A stretch of DNA of 64,000 nucleotides from Desulfuromonas sp. KJ2020 (lineage in GTDB: Bacteria > Desulfobacterota > Desulfuromonadia > Desulfuromonadales > SZUA-540). Each line of letters opens with the position of its first letter. Within the stretch, counting starts at the first letter, position 1. A program made the translations under genes and the position numbers. Under the pieces are notes generated by a model that was not told the DNA's origin, did not search any database, and was given only the letters and a program-made list of their open reading frames with translations. The DNA lies in the NCBI RefSeq assembly GCF_024197615.1, contig NZ_JAKUKE010000001.1:518463-582462 (forward strand), given 5' to 3'. Below are positions 8,356 to 15,716 of the stretch, in pieces.

Positions 8356-9657
8356 GTGAAAAAATCGTCATTACTCGTTATTTTGCTGTTGGTCGCCGTC
8401 GGCGCCGGCGCATTCTACTACTTCCGCGACACCAGTGCCCCGGCTGTCACCCTTTCCCCTGACAGCGGCGCCGTCTCTCCCGCCCGTCCCCTCGAGCTGC
8501 ATCTTGAAGACCCCGGGGCCGGCATCCGGGAGCTGACCGTCGCGCTGCTGCAGCAGGGCGGCGCCCATACCCTGCTGAGCAAAAGCTATCCAGCCGGCAC
8601 GCGTATGATCCGGGAGGATTTGGACCTCGCCGCGGCCAACCTGGCGGAAGGAGCATTCGAAATCCTCATCACCGCCGGGGATCATGCCGTCTATCATTTC
8701 GGCAAAGGCAATCGGGTCGAGCAGAGCTTCTCCTTTACCTTCGACCGGACTCCGCCTCTGGCCACCGTGATCAGCACCGGTCACAATTTCGTGCAGGGCG
8801 GCGTGTCCCTCGTCACCTTCCGTCTCGCCGAAGAGGTCAGCCAGGCCGGTATCGTCGTTGCCGATCGCTTCATCCCGGCCCACCGCCAGGATTCCGGACT
8901 CTATGCCTGCCTCGTGCCTTTTCCCAACGATTTGCCCGAAAAGGATTTCGTCCCCCGCATACAGGCCGTCGATCTGGCCGGCAACGAAGCAATGACCGGC
9001 ATCTTCTACCGGGCCAAGGAGCAGACCTTCCGGCAGCGCCGCATCAACATCGACGACCGCTTCCTGCAGGCCAAAACCCCTGAGTTCCAGGCCCTGGTGC
9101 CCGAGGGCGGCACGCCGGTGGAGATCTTTCTGGCCGTCAACCGCCAGCTGCGCCAGAGCAACCGGGAAAAACTGACCGAATTCGCCGGGCAGACCTCGGC
9201 CGCCCCCCTGTGGGAAGGCGTTTTTCTCCGGCAACCCCAGTCGGCCACCCTCGCCCTGTTCGGCGACCGCCGCAGCTACTACTACAACGACCAGAAGATC
9301 GACAGTCAGATTCACCTCGGCATCGACCTCGCCTCCGTCGCCCAAGCCCCGGTTCATGCCGCCAATTCCGGGCGCGTGGTTTTTGCCGGTTACCTGGGGA
9401 TCTATGGCCAGTGCGTCATCATCGATCACGGCCTCGGCCTGCAGACCCTGTACGGCCATCTGAGCAAAATTGACGTGGCGCAGGATGAGACCGTGAGCAA
9501 AAACCAGGTTATCGGCAACACGGGCCTGACCGGCATGGCGGGAGGGGATCACCTGCACTTCGGCGTCGTCGTGGCCGGCGTGCCGGTCAATCCCATCGAA
9601 TGGTGGGATGCCCAATGGCTGAAGAACAACGTCGATTCCCGCCTGGCGACTCCCTGA
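8356..9657 (+). CDS. M23-family peptidoglycan endopeptidase with N-terminal Ig-like region
   Basis: An N-terminal hydrophobic segment (residues 4-22) anchors or exports the protein. A long region (about 25-305) with repeated beta-strand patterns such as FDRTPP and VDLAGN looks like Ig-like/Big domains. The C-terminus is a LytM/M23 zinc peptidase with HLGID (H320, D324), YGHLS (H368) and DHLHFG (H399, H401), all the metal and catalytic residues intact. It should cleave peptidoglycan cross-bridges in the periplasm. The start is GTG 8356 after CTGGAG. The 155 bases before it hold no gene I can see. A hairpin at 9681-9716 ends this unit. Confidence 0.88.
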   Translation: MKKSSLLVILLLVAVGAGAFYYFRDTSAPAVTLSPDSGAVSPARPLELHLEDPGAGIRELTVALLQQGGAHTLLSKSYPAGTRMIREDLDLAAANLAEGAFEILITAGDHAVYHFGKGNRVEQSFSFTFDRTPPLATVISTGHNFVQGGVSLVTFRLAEEVSQAGIVVADRFIPAHRQDSGLYACLVPFPNDLPEKDFVPRIQAVDLAGNEAMTGIFYRAKEQTFRQRRINIDDRFLQAKTPEFQALVPEGGTPVEIFLAVNRQLRQSNREKLTEFAGQTSAAPLWEGVFLRQPQSATLALFGDRRSYYYNDQKIDSQIHLGIDLASVAQAPVHAANSGRVVFAGYLGIYGQCVIIDHGLGLQTLYGHLSKIDVAQDETVSKNQVIGNTGLTGMAGGDHLHFGVVVAGVPVNPIEWWDAQWLKNNVDSRLATP

Positions 9658-9680
9658 GTCCCGGCGGGGAATACACGAAA

Positions 9681-9716
9681 ACAAGGGCCTGGTCGCCGCA
9701 GCGATCAGGCCCTTTG
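9681..9716. terminator. Bidirectional intergenic hairpin
   Basis: An inverted repeat of about 13 bp (left arm from 9682 AAGGGCCTGGTCG, right arm CGATCAGGCCCTT from 9702) sits between two convergent genes. There is one G-U pair and a short T stretch after it. It probably ends transcription from both sides. Confidence 0.6.
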
Positions 9717-9721
9717 TGGTT

Positions 9722-10834
9722 CTAGCGGATGTGCACGGGGGCGAAACCTCCCCCCGGTGTGCGCATATTGGTCACCTGCCCCTGGTAGAGTCGCGCCGTC
9801 ACGCCAAGGACGCGATCGCGATAGACATAGAGGCGGAAATCCGTCTTCAGCATGGCGTCACCGCTGGCGGTAAGGGACGGTTCGACCAGGCGCTGCACGA
9901 GGGTCTGCTCCGGCTCGAGCTGGTCAAAGCGGCTGCGGGATATCTTGCGGCCCAGCAGCACGCCGCGGCTGCCGAAACGGTCGACGGGCTTGAACACCCA
10001 CTCCTTGCGCTCCTGCCACAGAGAATCAGGGGCCATGGCCGCCATCAGCCGGCTTTCGGGCACCGTCTCCGCCAGCAGGTCGAGGACCGCCGGGGAAACC
10101 CCGAGGGAGGCAATGGCCTCCCGGTCCGTCCACAGCGCCAGCCGACGCTTGTCGGCCAACAGACCATAGACATGGGGGTTGGGGGAGAGGCAGACCTTGC
10201 GGGCCAGATAGGCGGCGCGGAGACCGGCCATGGGCTCGCTCTCCAGGTAGAAATCGCAATGCCGGTTGTAGATGAAGTCCACCGGCTTGCCGTCATGAAA
10301 GACGCCCTCGCCCCCCCCCTGCAATTCCTGCGGATCGGCAATCAGCGCCGGAATGCCCCAGCGCGTGAAAAGCTCACGAAACGCCAGCATCTCGGGATAG
10401 AGAAACTGCTCGGCCGGTTGCTCGTCGACGATAACGAGCCGCCGGGGCAGCTGCTGGCGGCCAGCGCTGAAAGCGGCCATTTCGCGCAAAAAGGATTGGC
10501 GCAGCTGTTCTTCCAGCCGTCGCGGCAGCGCCAGGGTTCCCGGCGCTTCACCGGAGTGATGGGCCCGGTGGGCGAGCAGCCCGCCGCCGGCATTGGTATT
10601 GACCTCGATGAGGCTGGGCACTACCCCGGTCACATGAAAGTCGAACCCCATCATCACCGCGTCGTGCCCCGGGTCGAAGCGGGCGACCTCGGGCAGCAGG
10701 GGCGAAAGACTGTCTCGGTAACGCCGGTTGCGGCTCAGGACGAAAAGCGTCTTCACCAGGCGTATCATACTTTTTAAGGCGGGGCGCGGCAGGGTGACCG
10801 GTGTCCCGCTGACCGCTTCTTCGAAACCGCTCAT
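9722..10834 (-). CDS. ATP-grasp-like protein of unknown function
   Basis: A 370-residue soluble protein that I do not recognise as a named enzyme. LIEVNTNAGGG (75-85) and, near the C-terminus, RLYVYRDRVLGVTARLYQGQ followed by TNMRTPGGGFAPV look like ATP-grasp elements: a metal/ATP-binding Glu-Asn pair and a late strand-loop. WVFKPVDRFGSRGVLLG (about 295-311) resembles the ATP-binding KP-x-x-x-x-G-S-x-G loop. Their order (E-V-N-T-N before K-P) suggests a circularly permuted ATP-grasp arrangement, but this is inference. ATP-grasp enzymes ligate carboxylates to amines or thiols. The start ATG follows GGAGGAAGG, a strong site. No partner gene is adjacent. Confidence 0.55.
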   Translation of the reverse strand: MSGFEEAVSGTPVTLPRPALKSMIRLVKTLFVLSRNRRYRDSLSPLLPEVARFDPGHDAVMMGFDFHVTGVVPSLIEVNTNAGGGLLAHRAHHSGEAPGTLALPRRLEEQLRQSFLREMAAFSAGRQQLPRRLVIVDEQPAEQFLYPEMLAFRELFTRWGIPALIADPQELQGGGEGVFHDGKPVDFIYNRHCDFYLESEPMAGLRAAYLARKVCLSPNPHVYGLLADKRRLALWTDREAIASLGVSPAVLDLLAETVPESRLMAAMAPDSLWQERKEWVFKPVDRFGSRGVLLGRKISRSRFDQLEPEQTLVQRLVEPSLTASGDAMLKTDFRLYVYRDRVLGVTARLYQGQVTNMRTPGGGFAPVHIR

Positions 10835-10912
10835 CCTTCCTCCATCCAGTCAGGTGCAGGCGGTCATCATGCCACACTCGCGGCCTTTTGCAAATGGCCG
10901 GCGGGGCCAGCA

Positions 10913-10940
10913 TTGACAAAGATGACACCTGGCGTAAAAT
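10913..10940 (+). promoter_or_regulatory. Strong sigma-70 promoter for the cytochrome gene
   Basis: A perfect TTGACA at 10913-10918 and TAAAAT at 10935-10940 are separated by 16 bases, ending 58 bases before the cytochrome start codon. Confidence 0.75.
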
Positions 10941-10998
10941 TCTTTGCATCTTTGAGCAACACGATCGTCAACTCATCCGGCAAAGGAAACGGTCCTCC

Positions 10999-11322
10999 AT
11001 GAAATATACCTGCCTGATTCTGTTCGTCCTCATTCTGGGTCAGACCCCGGCCTTCGGCGCCAAGCAGATGGAAAATCTCGGCGCCATCACCCCGACGACA
11101 GTCGATGATTTCCACAAGGTCATCGATAACCGCTGCGGCATCTGCCACTCCCGCGAGCGCGTGGATGTGGCCATTGCCCAGCGTCGGTCCCTCGAAAAAC
11201 TGCAGCAGCAGATGATCGAGCGGGGAGCGGTTCTCGACCCCCGCGACAAAGAAGTGCTGGGCACCTTCTGGGGCCGCCCCTTCGCGGGCGAGGACAAACC
11301 CGCCCCGCAACCGGTCCATTAG
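10999..11322 (+). CDS. Small periplasmic monoheme c-type cytochrome
   Basis: A 107-residue protein with a signal peptide (MKYTCLILFVLILGQTPAFG, cleavage near residue 20). It has one heme-binding motif, CGICH (C46, C49, H50), and M72 is a plausible sixth heme ligand (QQQMIERGA). The downstream RGAVLDPRDKEVLGTFWG resembles the end of small class I-type monoheme domains. It should shuttle electrons in the periplasm, but its partner is unknown. The frame is open 37 residues further upstream (from 10888), but the signal peptide and AAGGAAAC site fix the start at 10999. A near-consensus promoter suggests good expression. Confidence 0.8.
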   Translation: MKYTCLILFVLILGQTPAFGAKQMENLGAITPTTVDDFHKVIDNRCGICHSRERVDVAIAQRRSLEKLQQQMIERGAVLDPRDKEVLGTFWGRPFAGEDKPAPQPVH

Positions 11323-11384
11323 CCCTGCCGCCGTCTTTTTACCGCCAACACGCCAGCCTCGCGGCCACTTCCCTCTGGACTGTC

Positions 11385-12071
11385 ATGCATCAGATCAAAA
11401 ACTGGCCCGCCGACGAGCGGCCACGGGAGAAGCTTCTGCACAAAGGGCCCGAAGCCCTGAGCGATGCCGAACTTCTCGCCCTCATCCTGCGCACCGGCGA
11501 CGCCTCCAGCCGCTGCAGCGCCCTTGACCATGCGCGCCAGCTGCTGGCGCGTTTCTCCACCTTACGCAGCATGGCCCAGGCTTCAGTGACGGAGCTGTGC
11601 GAACTCAAGGGAATCGGCCCGGCCAAGGCGGCCGAGCTCAAGGCCGTCTTCGAACTGGCCCGCCGCTTCGCCGCGGCGCCTTTGCAGCCCGGGGAAAAAT
11701 TCAGCTGCGCCGAAGAGGTCTTCCAGCATTTTCACGAGCGCCTGCGGGATCGGAAAAAAGAGGTTTTTCTGACGGTGCTGCTCGACAGCAAGAACCGGGT
11801 GATCCGTGAAATCCAGGTTTCGGAAGGGAGTCTCTCGGCCAGCATTGTCCATCCCCGGGAGGTCTTCGCTCCGGTGGTGCGGGAATCGGCGGCGGCCCTT
11901 CTGCTGGTGCACAATCACCCCTCCGGCGACCCCTCCCCGAGCCGGGAAGATCTCGACATCACCAGCCGCCTCCGCAGCGCCGGCGAACTCATGGGGGTCA
12001 GGGTGCTCGATCACATCATCATCGGCAATGGCACCTATGTCAGTCTGGCCGACCGCGGCCTCATGTCCTGA
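11385..12071 (+). CDS. radC: RadC-family JAB-domain protein
   Basis: The 228-residue protein has the complete RadC layout: an N-terminal RPREKLLHKGPEALSDAEL block, a helix-hairpin-helix (LKGIGPAKAAEL, 74-85), and a JAB/MPN metalloprotease-like core with HNHPSGDPSPS (H176, H178) and D189. The name suggests DNA repair, but the biochemical role of RadC is unsettled. The length is normal for the family. The 3' end overlaps the convergent gene at 12035-13129 by 37 bases, so the two transcripts are antisense at their ends. Confidence 0.93.
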   Translation: MHQIKNWPADERPREKLLHKGPEALSDAELLALILRTGDASSRCSALDHARQLLARFSTLRSMAQASVTELCELKGIGPAKAAELKAVFELARRFAAAPLQPGEKFSCAEEVFQHFHERLRDRKKEVFLTVLLDSKNRVIREIQVSEGSLSASIVHPREVFAPVVRESAAALLLVHNHPSGDPSPSREDLDITSRLRSAGELMGVRVLDHIIIGNGTYVSLADRGLMS

Positions 12072-13129
12072 CCCACTTCGGCGTACTCGAAAAAGCTTTT
12101 CTGCGGCAGGCGCACTTCCTGCTGCAGGAGCAGGTCATTGATCTCGGCCGGTCCGTAATATTCGGCTTCGGCGGCGCGGCCGTGGGGCAGCAGGAAGCCG
12201 AACTGGGGCACAAAGGTGTTGCGCTTGACCGAATGATCCAGAGTCAGCCCGGCGATGGCCAGAATGTTGCGCTCGCCGCTGTCGAAGGAATCGGTCAGGT
12301 AGGAGGCCAGCCGGTGAAACTGCCGCCAGGTGTTGATGTCGGCAAGGCGGCGGTGGGGGCGTTCGGAGGTCACGATGTCCGGCAGGAAATCGAAGACGGT
12401 CACCTCCAGCATCGCCTTGATGTCCTGGCTCTGCGGATCAAGGGCACGACTGAAGACAAAATATTCGGCGCCGAGCAGGCTGCCGATGGCTTGGGGCTCG
12501 GCGCCCAGGCCAGCCAGCACCACTTCGTTTTTTTCCACGAAGGCCGGATGCAGGCGGTAGACCTTGCCGTGACTTGAATCCCGCAGGGCTTCGCCGTCCA
12601 CCAGGCGACGCAGATGCAGGACGATGCGGGCCTCATCGCTCTGACCGTGCCGAAAGAGATATTTGTAGGGGATCTCAACCTTGAGCCCGCCGACCCCGCG
12701 AAAGAGGCGGATGGAGGCGGCCGCCCGCCGGTAGATGACCAGATAGCCTTCCAGCAAACGATAGAGCGCGCTGCAGCAGGGGGCGACCTCGCCGTGAATC
12801 CGTTCGACATAGCCGATGCCCTCTTCCTCCCGGATGCCATGATGGCTGCCGCCCAGGATGACAAGATCCTGGCCGTGATGGGAGGCCGGCACCAGGCGCT
12901 GGGGATCGAGCAGTCCGCCGACGCGGCCGAGGTTGAAGACCGGACAGTCAAAGACATAGCCGAACAGGGCCTTCTTGATCCCCTGGCTTTCGTCCGAGCA
13001 CTGCCAGACGGCAGGCAGAATCTGGCGGAACCCTTTATGGGCGGCGAGAGCGTTCATGCGGCCATAAAGTTCCATCAGTTCCATGGGGGACTGGTGCAGA
13101 AAGGGTTCGGCAGGGGGGGATATCGGCAT
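12035..13129 (-). CDS. Uncharacterised protein, possibly LCIB/LCIC-type beta-carbonic-anhydrase-like
   Basis: A 364-residue protein with no close family I can name. The N-terminal half has spaced Cys, Asp and His residues: WQCSDES (C44, D46), SHHGQD (H84, H85, D88), LGGSHHGI (H96, H97) and APCCSAL (C118, C119), with VGGLLDP between. This order resembles the LCIB/LCIC carbonic-anhydrase fold as I remember it: a CxDE-like motif, GGL.G.P, HH..D, a P/S-H-x-G-I strand, and a Cys about 22 residues later. That similarity is an inference from memory. The remaining 230 residues, rich in acidic and aromatic residues, are unassigned. AAGGAG lies 7 bases before the ATG. No signal peptide or membrane segment is seen. 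Confidence 0.5.
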   Translation of the reverse strand: MPISPPAEPFLHQSPMELMELYGRMNALAAHKGFRQILPAVWQCSDESQGIKKALFGYVFDCPVFNLGRVGGLLDPQRLVPASHHGQDLVILGGSHHGIREEEGIGYVERIHGEVAPCCSALYRLLEGYLVIYRRAAASIRLFRGVGGLKVEIPYKYLFRHGQSDEARIVLHLRRLVDGEALRDSSHGKVYRLHPAFVEKNEVVLAGLGAEPQAIGSLLGAEYFVFSRALDPQSQDIKAMLEVTVFDFLPDIVTSERPHRRLADINTWRQFHRLASYLTDSFDSGERNILAIAGLTLDHSVKRNTFVPQFGFLLPHGRAAEAEYYGPAEINDLLLQQEVRLPQKSFFEYAEVGQDMRPRSARLT

Positions 13130-13202
13130 GACTCGTCTCCTTTTTCAGGAAGAATAACACTGTTATACCAAGGATGCCAGGCCTAACCTCCCGATTAACC
13201 GC

Positions 13203-13230
13203 TTGAATTGCTGACCGAGATCATGATATT
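13203..13230 (+). promoter_or_regulatory. Candidate promoter for the U32 gene
   Basis: TTGAAT at 13203-13208 and GATATT at 13225-13230 are 16 bases apart. It would start a transcript near 13237, only about 18 bases before a terminator-like hairpin. Confidence 0.45.
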
Positions 13231-13253
13231 TTACCTTTCGACACACCTCACCA

Positions 13254-13285
13254 GGCCGGGGGAAACCAACCCGGCTTGTTTTTTT
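13254..13285 (+). terminator. Terminator or attenuator in the U32 leader
   Basis: GCCGGG (13255-13260) and CCCGGC (13270-13275) form a stem with a 9-base loop, followed at once by TTGTTTTTTT (13276-13285). It has the look of an intrinsic terminator on the plus strand. It lies between the predicted promoter and the U32 gene, which suggests attenuation. It could instead end antisense transcripts running from radC. Confidence 0.65.
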
Positions 13286-13314
13286 CCAGCAACCGCCAGA
13301 CCGTGGATAAACCT

Positions 13315-15705
13315 GTGACCTCACCGATCGTGCCCCCCGCCGCCAAAACCCGACCCGAACTCTTGTCCCCCGCCGGCAGCCTGGAGGCCTTTTTCGCCGC
13401 CATGGAAGCGGGCGCTGACGCCGTCTATGCCGGCCTGCGCGATTTTTCCGCCCGCGCCAAGGCGCGCAATTTCACCCTCGGCGACATGGAGAGGATGCTG
13501 GCCTACGCCCATGGGCAGGGGCGCAAGGTCTATGTCACCCTCAATACCCTGGTCAAAGAGACGGAACTGCCGCAACTGGTCGACACCCTGAGCGCCCTGG
13601 AGGCCATGGGCATCGACGCCGTCATTCTGCAGGATCTGGCCGTGTGGCGTCTGGCCCGCGAGCACTTTCCCGGTCTGGAGCTGCACTCTTCCACCCAGAT
13701 GACGGTGCACAACGCCGCCGGCGTCCGCATGCTCGAACGCATGGGCTTTACGCGGGCGGTGCTGGCTCGGGAGCTGAGCCTGGCCGAGATCACTGCCATT
13801 CGCGCCCAGACCAGCATGGAGCTGGAGCACTTCATCCACGGTGCCCTCTGCTTCTGCTTTTCGGGCCAGTGCTATTTCTCCTCCTATCTCGGTGGCAAAA
13901 GCGGCAACCGCGGGCGCTGCGCCCAACCCTGCCGGCGCCGCTACCGCTATCGCCAGCAGGAGGGCTACTACTTCTCCACCAACGACCTCTCCGCCATCGA
14001 TCTGCTGCCGGAGCTCACCGAGGCGGGCATCATCAGCCTGAAGATCGAGGGACGCATGAAGAGCGCCGAGTACGTCTCCAACGTGGTGTCTGCCTACCGC
14101 CTGGCCCTGGACGCGACCCCCGCCCAGCGGGCCGAAGCGGTGCGCCAGGCGAAGGAGCATCTCAAGGCCTCCTTCGGCCGCAACCCGACCAAGGGCTTTC
14201 TGCCCGGCGGCATCCCGCACGACATCGCCATCCCCTCCGTCAAGGGGGCCACGGGCCGCTTTCTCGGCGAAGTCAGCCAGGTCAAAGGGGGAACCATCTC
14301 GTTCAAGACCCGCGACCGTCTTCATATCGGCGACCGTCTACGCATTCAGCCCAAAACAGACAAAGCGGGCACGGCTTTCACCATCAAGGAACTCCAACAG
14401 GGACGCCGGGCAGTCAAGAAAGTGGCGGCGGGCACCTTTGTCTCCGTGCCTTCCCCCTTTGAAAACACCTTCAAGGCGGGGGACGCCGTTTTCAAGGTCT
14501 CGTCCGAACAGGCTTTCACCCTGAGCGAAGCCGCCTGCCGCCGCAAGCTGGAGCAGGCCGGCCCTGTTCTCGACAAGGTCGACCTGACCGTCTCTCTGGC
14601 GGCAGCTCGCCTGACCCTGCGCGCCCAGGTCGGCGACTTCGACCTGGAGCAGAGCTTCCCCGTCGAAACCTTTGCCGCCGAAGAAAGTCCCCTCAGCCAC
14701 CAGACCCTGGAGGCAGTTTTCGCCAAATGCGGTCCGGAGCCTTTCCAGCTGGGCGAGCTTGCCACCGGCGAGCTGCCGCCGGTGATCATCCCGCCCAGCC
14801 AGCTCAAGCAGATCCGCCGCGATTTCTATCAGCAGCTCGCCCAGGCGCTGCGCCGTGAACGTCAGACCCGGCAGAACCGCCGGCGTCAGGCCGCCCTCGC
14901 TGCCCTGCTGCCGGCCGGACCGCCCCTGCAGGAACGACGCCAGCTCACCCTGGGCTTGCGCGATCCGCGGGATATCGGCTTGCTCCTCGACCCGGACGTG
15001 GACCGGGTCATGCTGCCGCTGACCCCGTCCAACGTCAACCAGCTGCGCCTCGGCAAGGGCCTGAGCGGCAAAGAAGACCGCATTATCTGGGATATCCCTT
15101 TTGTGCTGCTGGGAAACCAATGGGACGATACCCGCAAAGCCATCAAGATCCTGGTCAGCCGCGGCTTCAGCCATTTCAGCCTGGGCAATCTCGGGCATTT
15201 TCCGCTTTTTGACGGGCTCGACGGCCTGCATCTGCACGCCAGCTACCGCCTCTTCAGCCTGAACAGCCAGGCTATTCTCGCCTGGCGTGAGCTGGGGGCC
15301 GAGGAAGTGTCCGTCTATATCGAGGACGACCGGGACAACCTGGCCGAACTGCTGGCGCGAGACACGGGCGTTTCCGCCGCCGCCACCGTCTATACCCGCG
15401 TCCCCCTTATCACCTCGCGCATTCCGATCCGCTCGGTGCGCGCCGATCAGCCGGTGCTTTCCGACCGCGGCGACACCTACCGGGTCGACCAGCGCGGCGG
15501 CCTTACAGTTCTCTCCTCCACCGTCGACTTCTCGCTGCTCGGGCAGCTGGATGTTCTGCAGTCCCTGGGCTGCCACCGTTTTATCGTCGACCTCTCCCAC
15601 CTGGGCCCCCACTCTCCCGAAGGCAAAAAAGTGCTGCAGGTGCTCAAAAAGGGGGGAGAGGTGCCGGGAACCTCTTCCTTCAACTTCGAGCAGGGCCTGG
15701 AATAG
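13315..15705 (+). CDS. Peptidase U32 family protein with DUF3656-like C-terminal half
   Basis: The N-terminal half has the U32 motifs RPELLSPAGSLEAF, ADAVYAG and HSSTQMTVHN. It also has a cysteine block (C179, C181, C186, C202, C206 in this numbering, within CFCFSGQC and RGRCAQPCR) that binds an iron-sulfur cluster in characterised homologues such as RlhA and UbiU/V. The second half resembles the long C-terminal region (DUF3656) of RlhA-type proteins. RlhA hydroxylates C2501 of 23S rRNA, so an RNA-modification role is more likely than proteolysis, but this is inference. The frame is open to a TTG at 13276, which lies in a terminator T-tract, so I prefer GTG 13315. A weak GGA precedes it; GTG 13330 is an alternative. 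Confidence 0.75.
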   Translation: MTSPIVPPAAKTRPELLSPAGSLEAFFAAMEAGADAVYAGLRDFSARAKARNFTLGDMERMLAYAHGQGRKVYVTLNTLVKETELPQLVDTLSALEAMGIDAVILQDLAVWRLAREHFPGLELHSSTQMTVHNAAGVRMLERMGFTRAVLARELSLAEITAIRAQTSMELEHFIHGALCFCFSGQCYFSSYLGGKSGNRGRCAQPCRRRYRYRQQEGYYFSTNDLSAIDLLPELTEAGIISLKIEGRMKSAEYVSNVVSAYRLALDATPAQRAEAVRQAKEHLKASFGRNPTKGFLPGGIPHDIAIPSVKGATGRFLGEVSQVKGGTISFKTRDRLHIGDRLRIQPKTDKAGTAFTIKELQQGRRAVKKVAAGTFVSVPSPFENTFKAGDAVFKVSSEQAFTLSEAACRRKLEQAGPVLDKVDLTVSLAAARLTLRAQVGDFDLEQSFPVETFAAEESPLSHQTLEAVFAKCGPEPFQLGELATGELPPVIIPPSQLKQIRRDFYQQLAQALRRERQTRQNRRRQAALAALLPAGPPLQERRQLTLGLRDPRDIGLLLDPDVDRVMLPLTPSNVNQLRLGKGLSGKEDRIIWDIPFVLLGNQWDDTRKAIKILVSRGFSHFSLGNLGHFPLFDGLDGLHLHASYRLFSLNSQAILAWRELGAEEVSVYIEDDRDNLAELLARDTGVSAAATVYTRVPLITSRIPIRSVRADQPVLSDRGDTYRVDQRGGLTVLSSTVDFSLLGQLDVLQSLGCHRFIVDLSHLGPHSPEGKKVLQVLKKGGEVPGTSSFNFEQGLE

Positions 15706-15716
15706 GAGCGGGGGCC

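Noticed and set aside
13276-13314. TTG start of the U32 gene 13 codons upstream of the preferred GTG
   Set aside because: The codon lies in the T-tract of a strong terminator hairpin and has no ribosome binding site.
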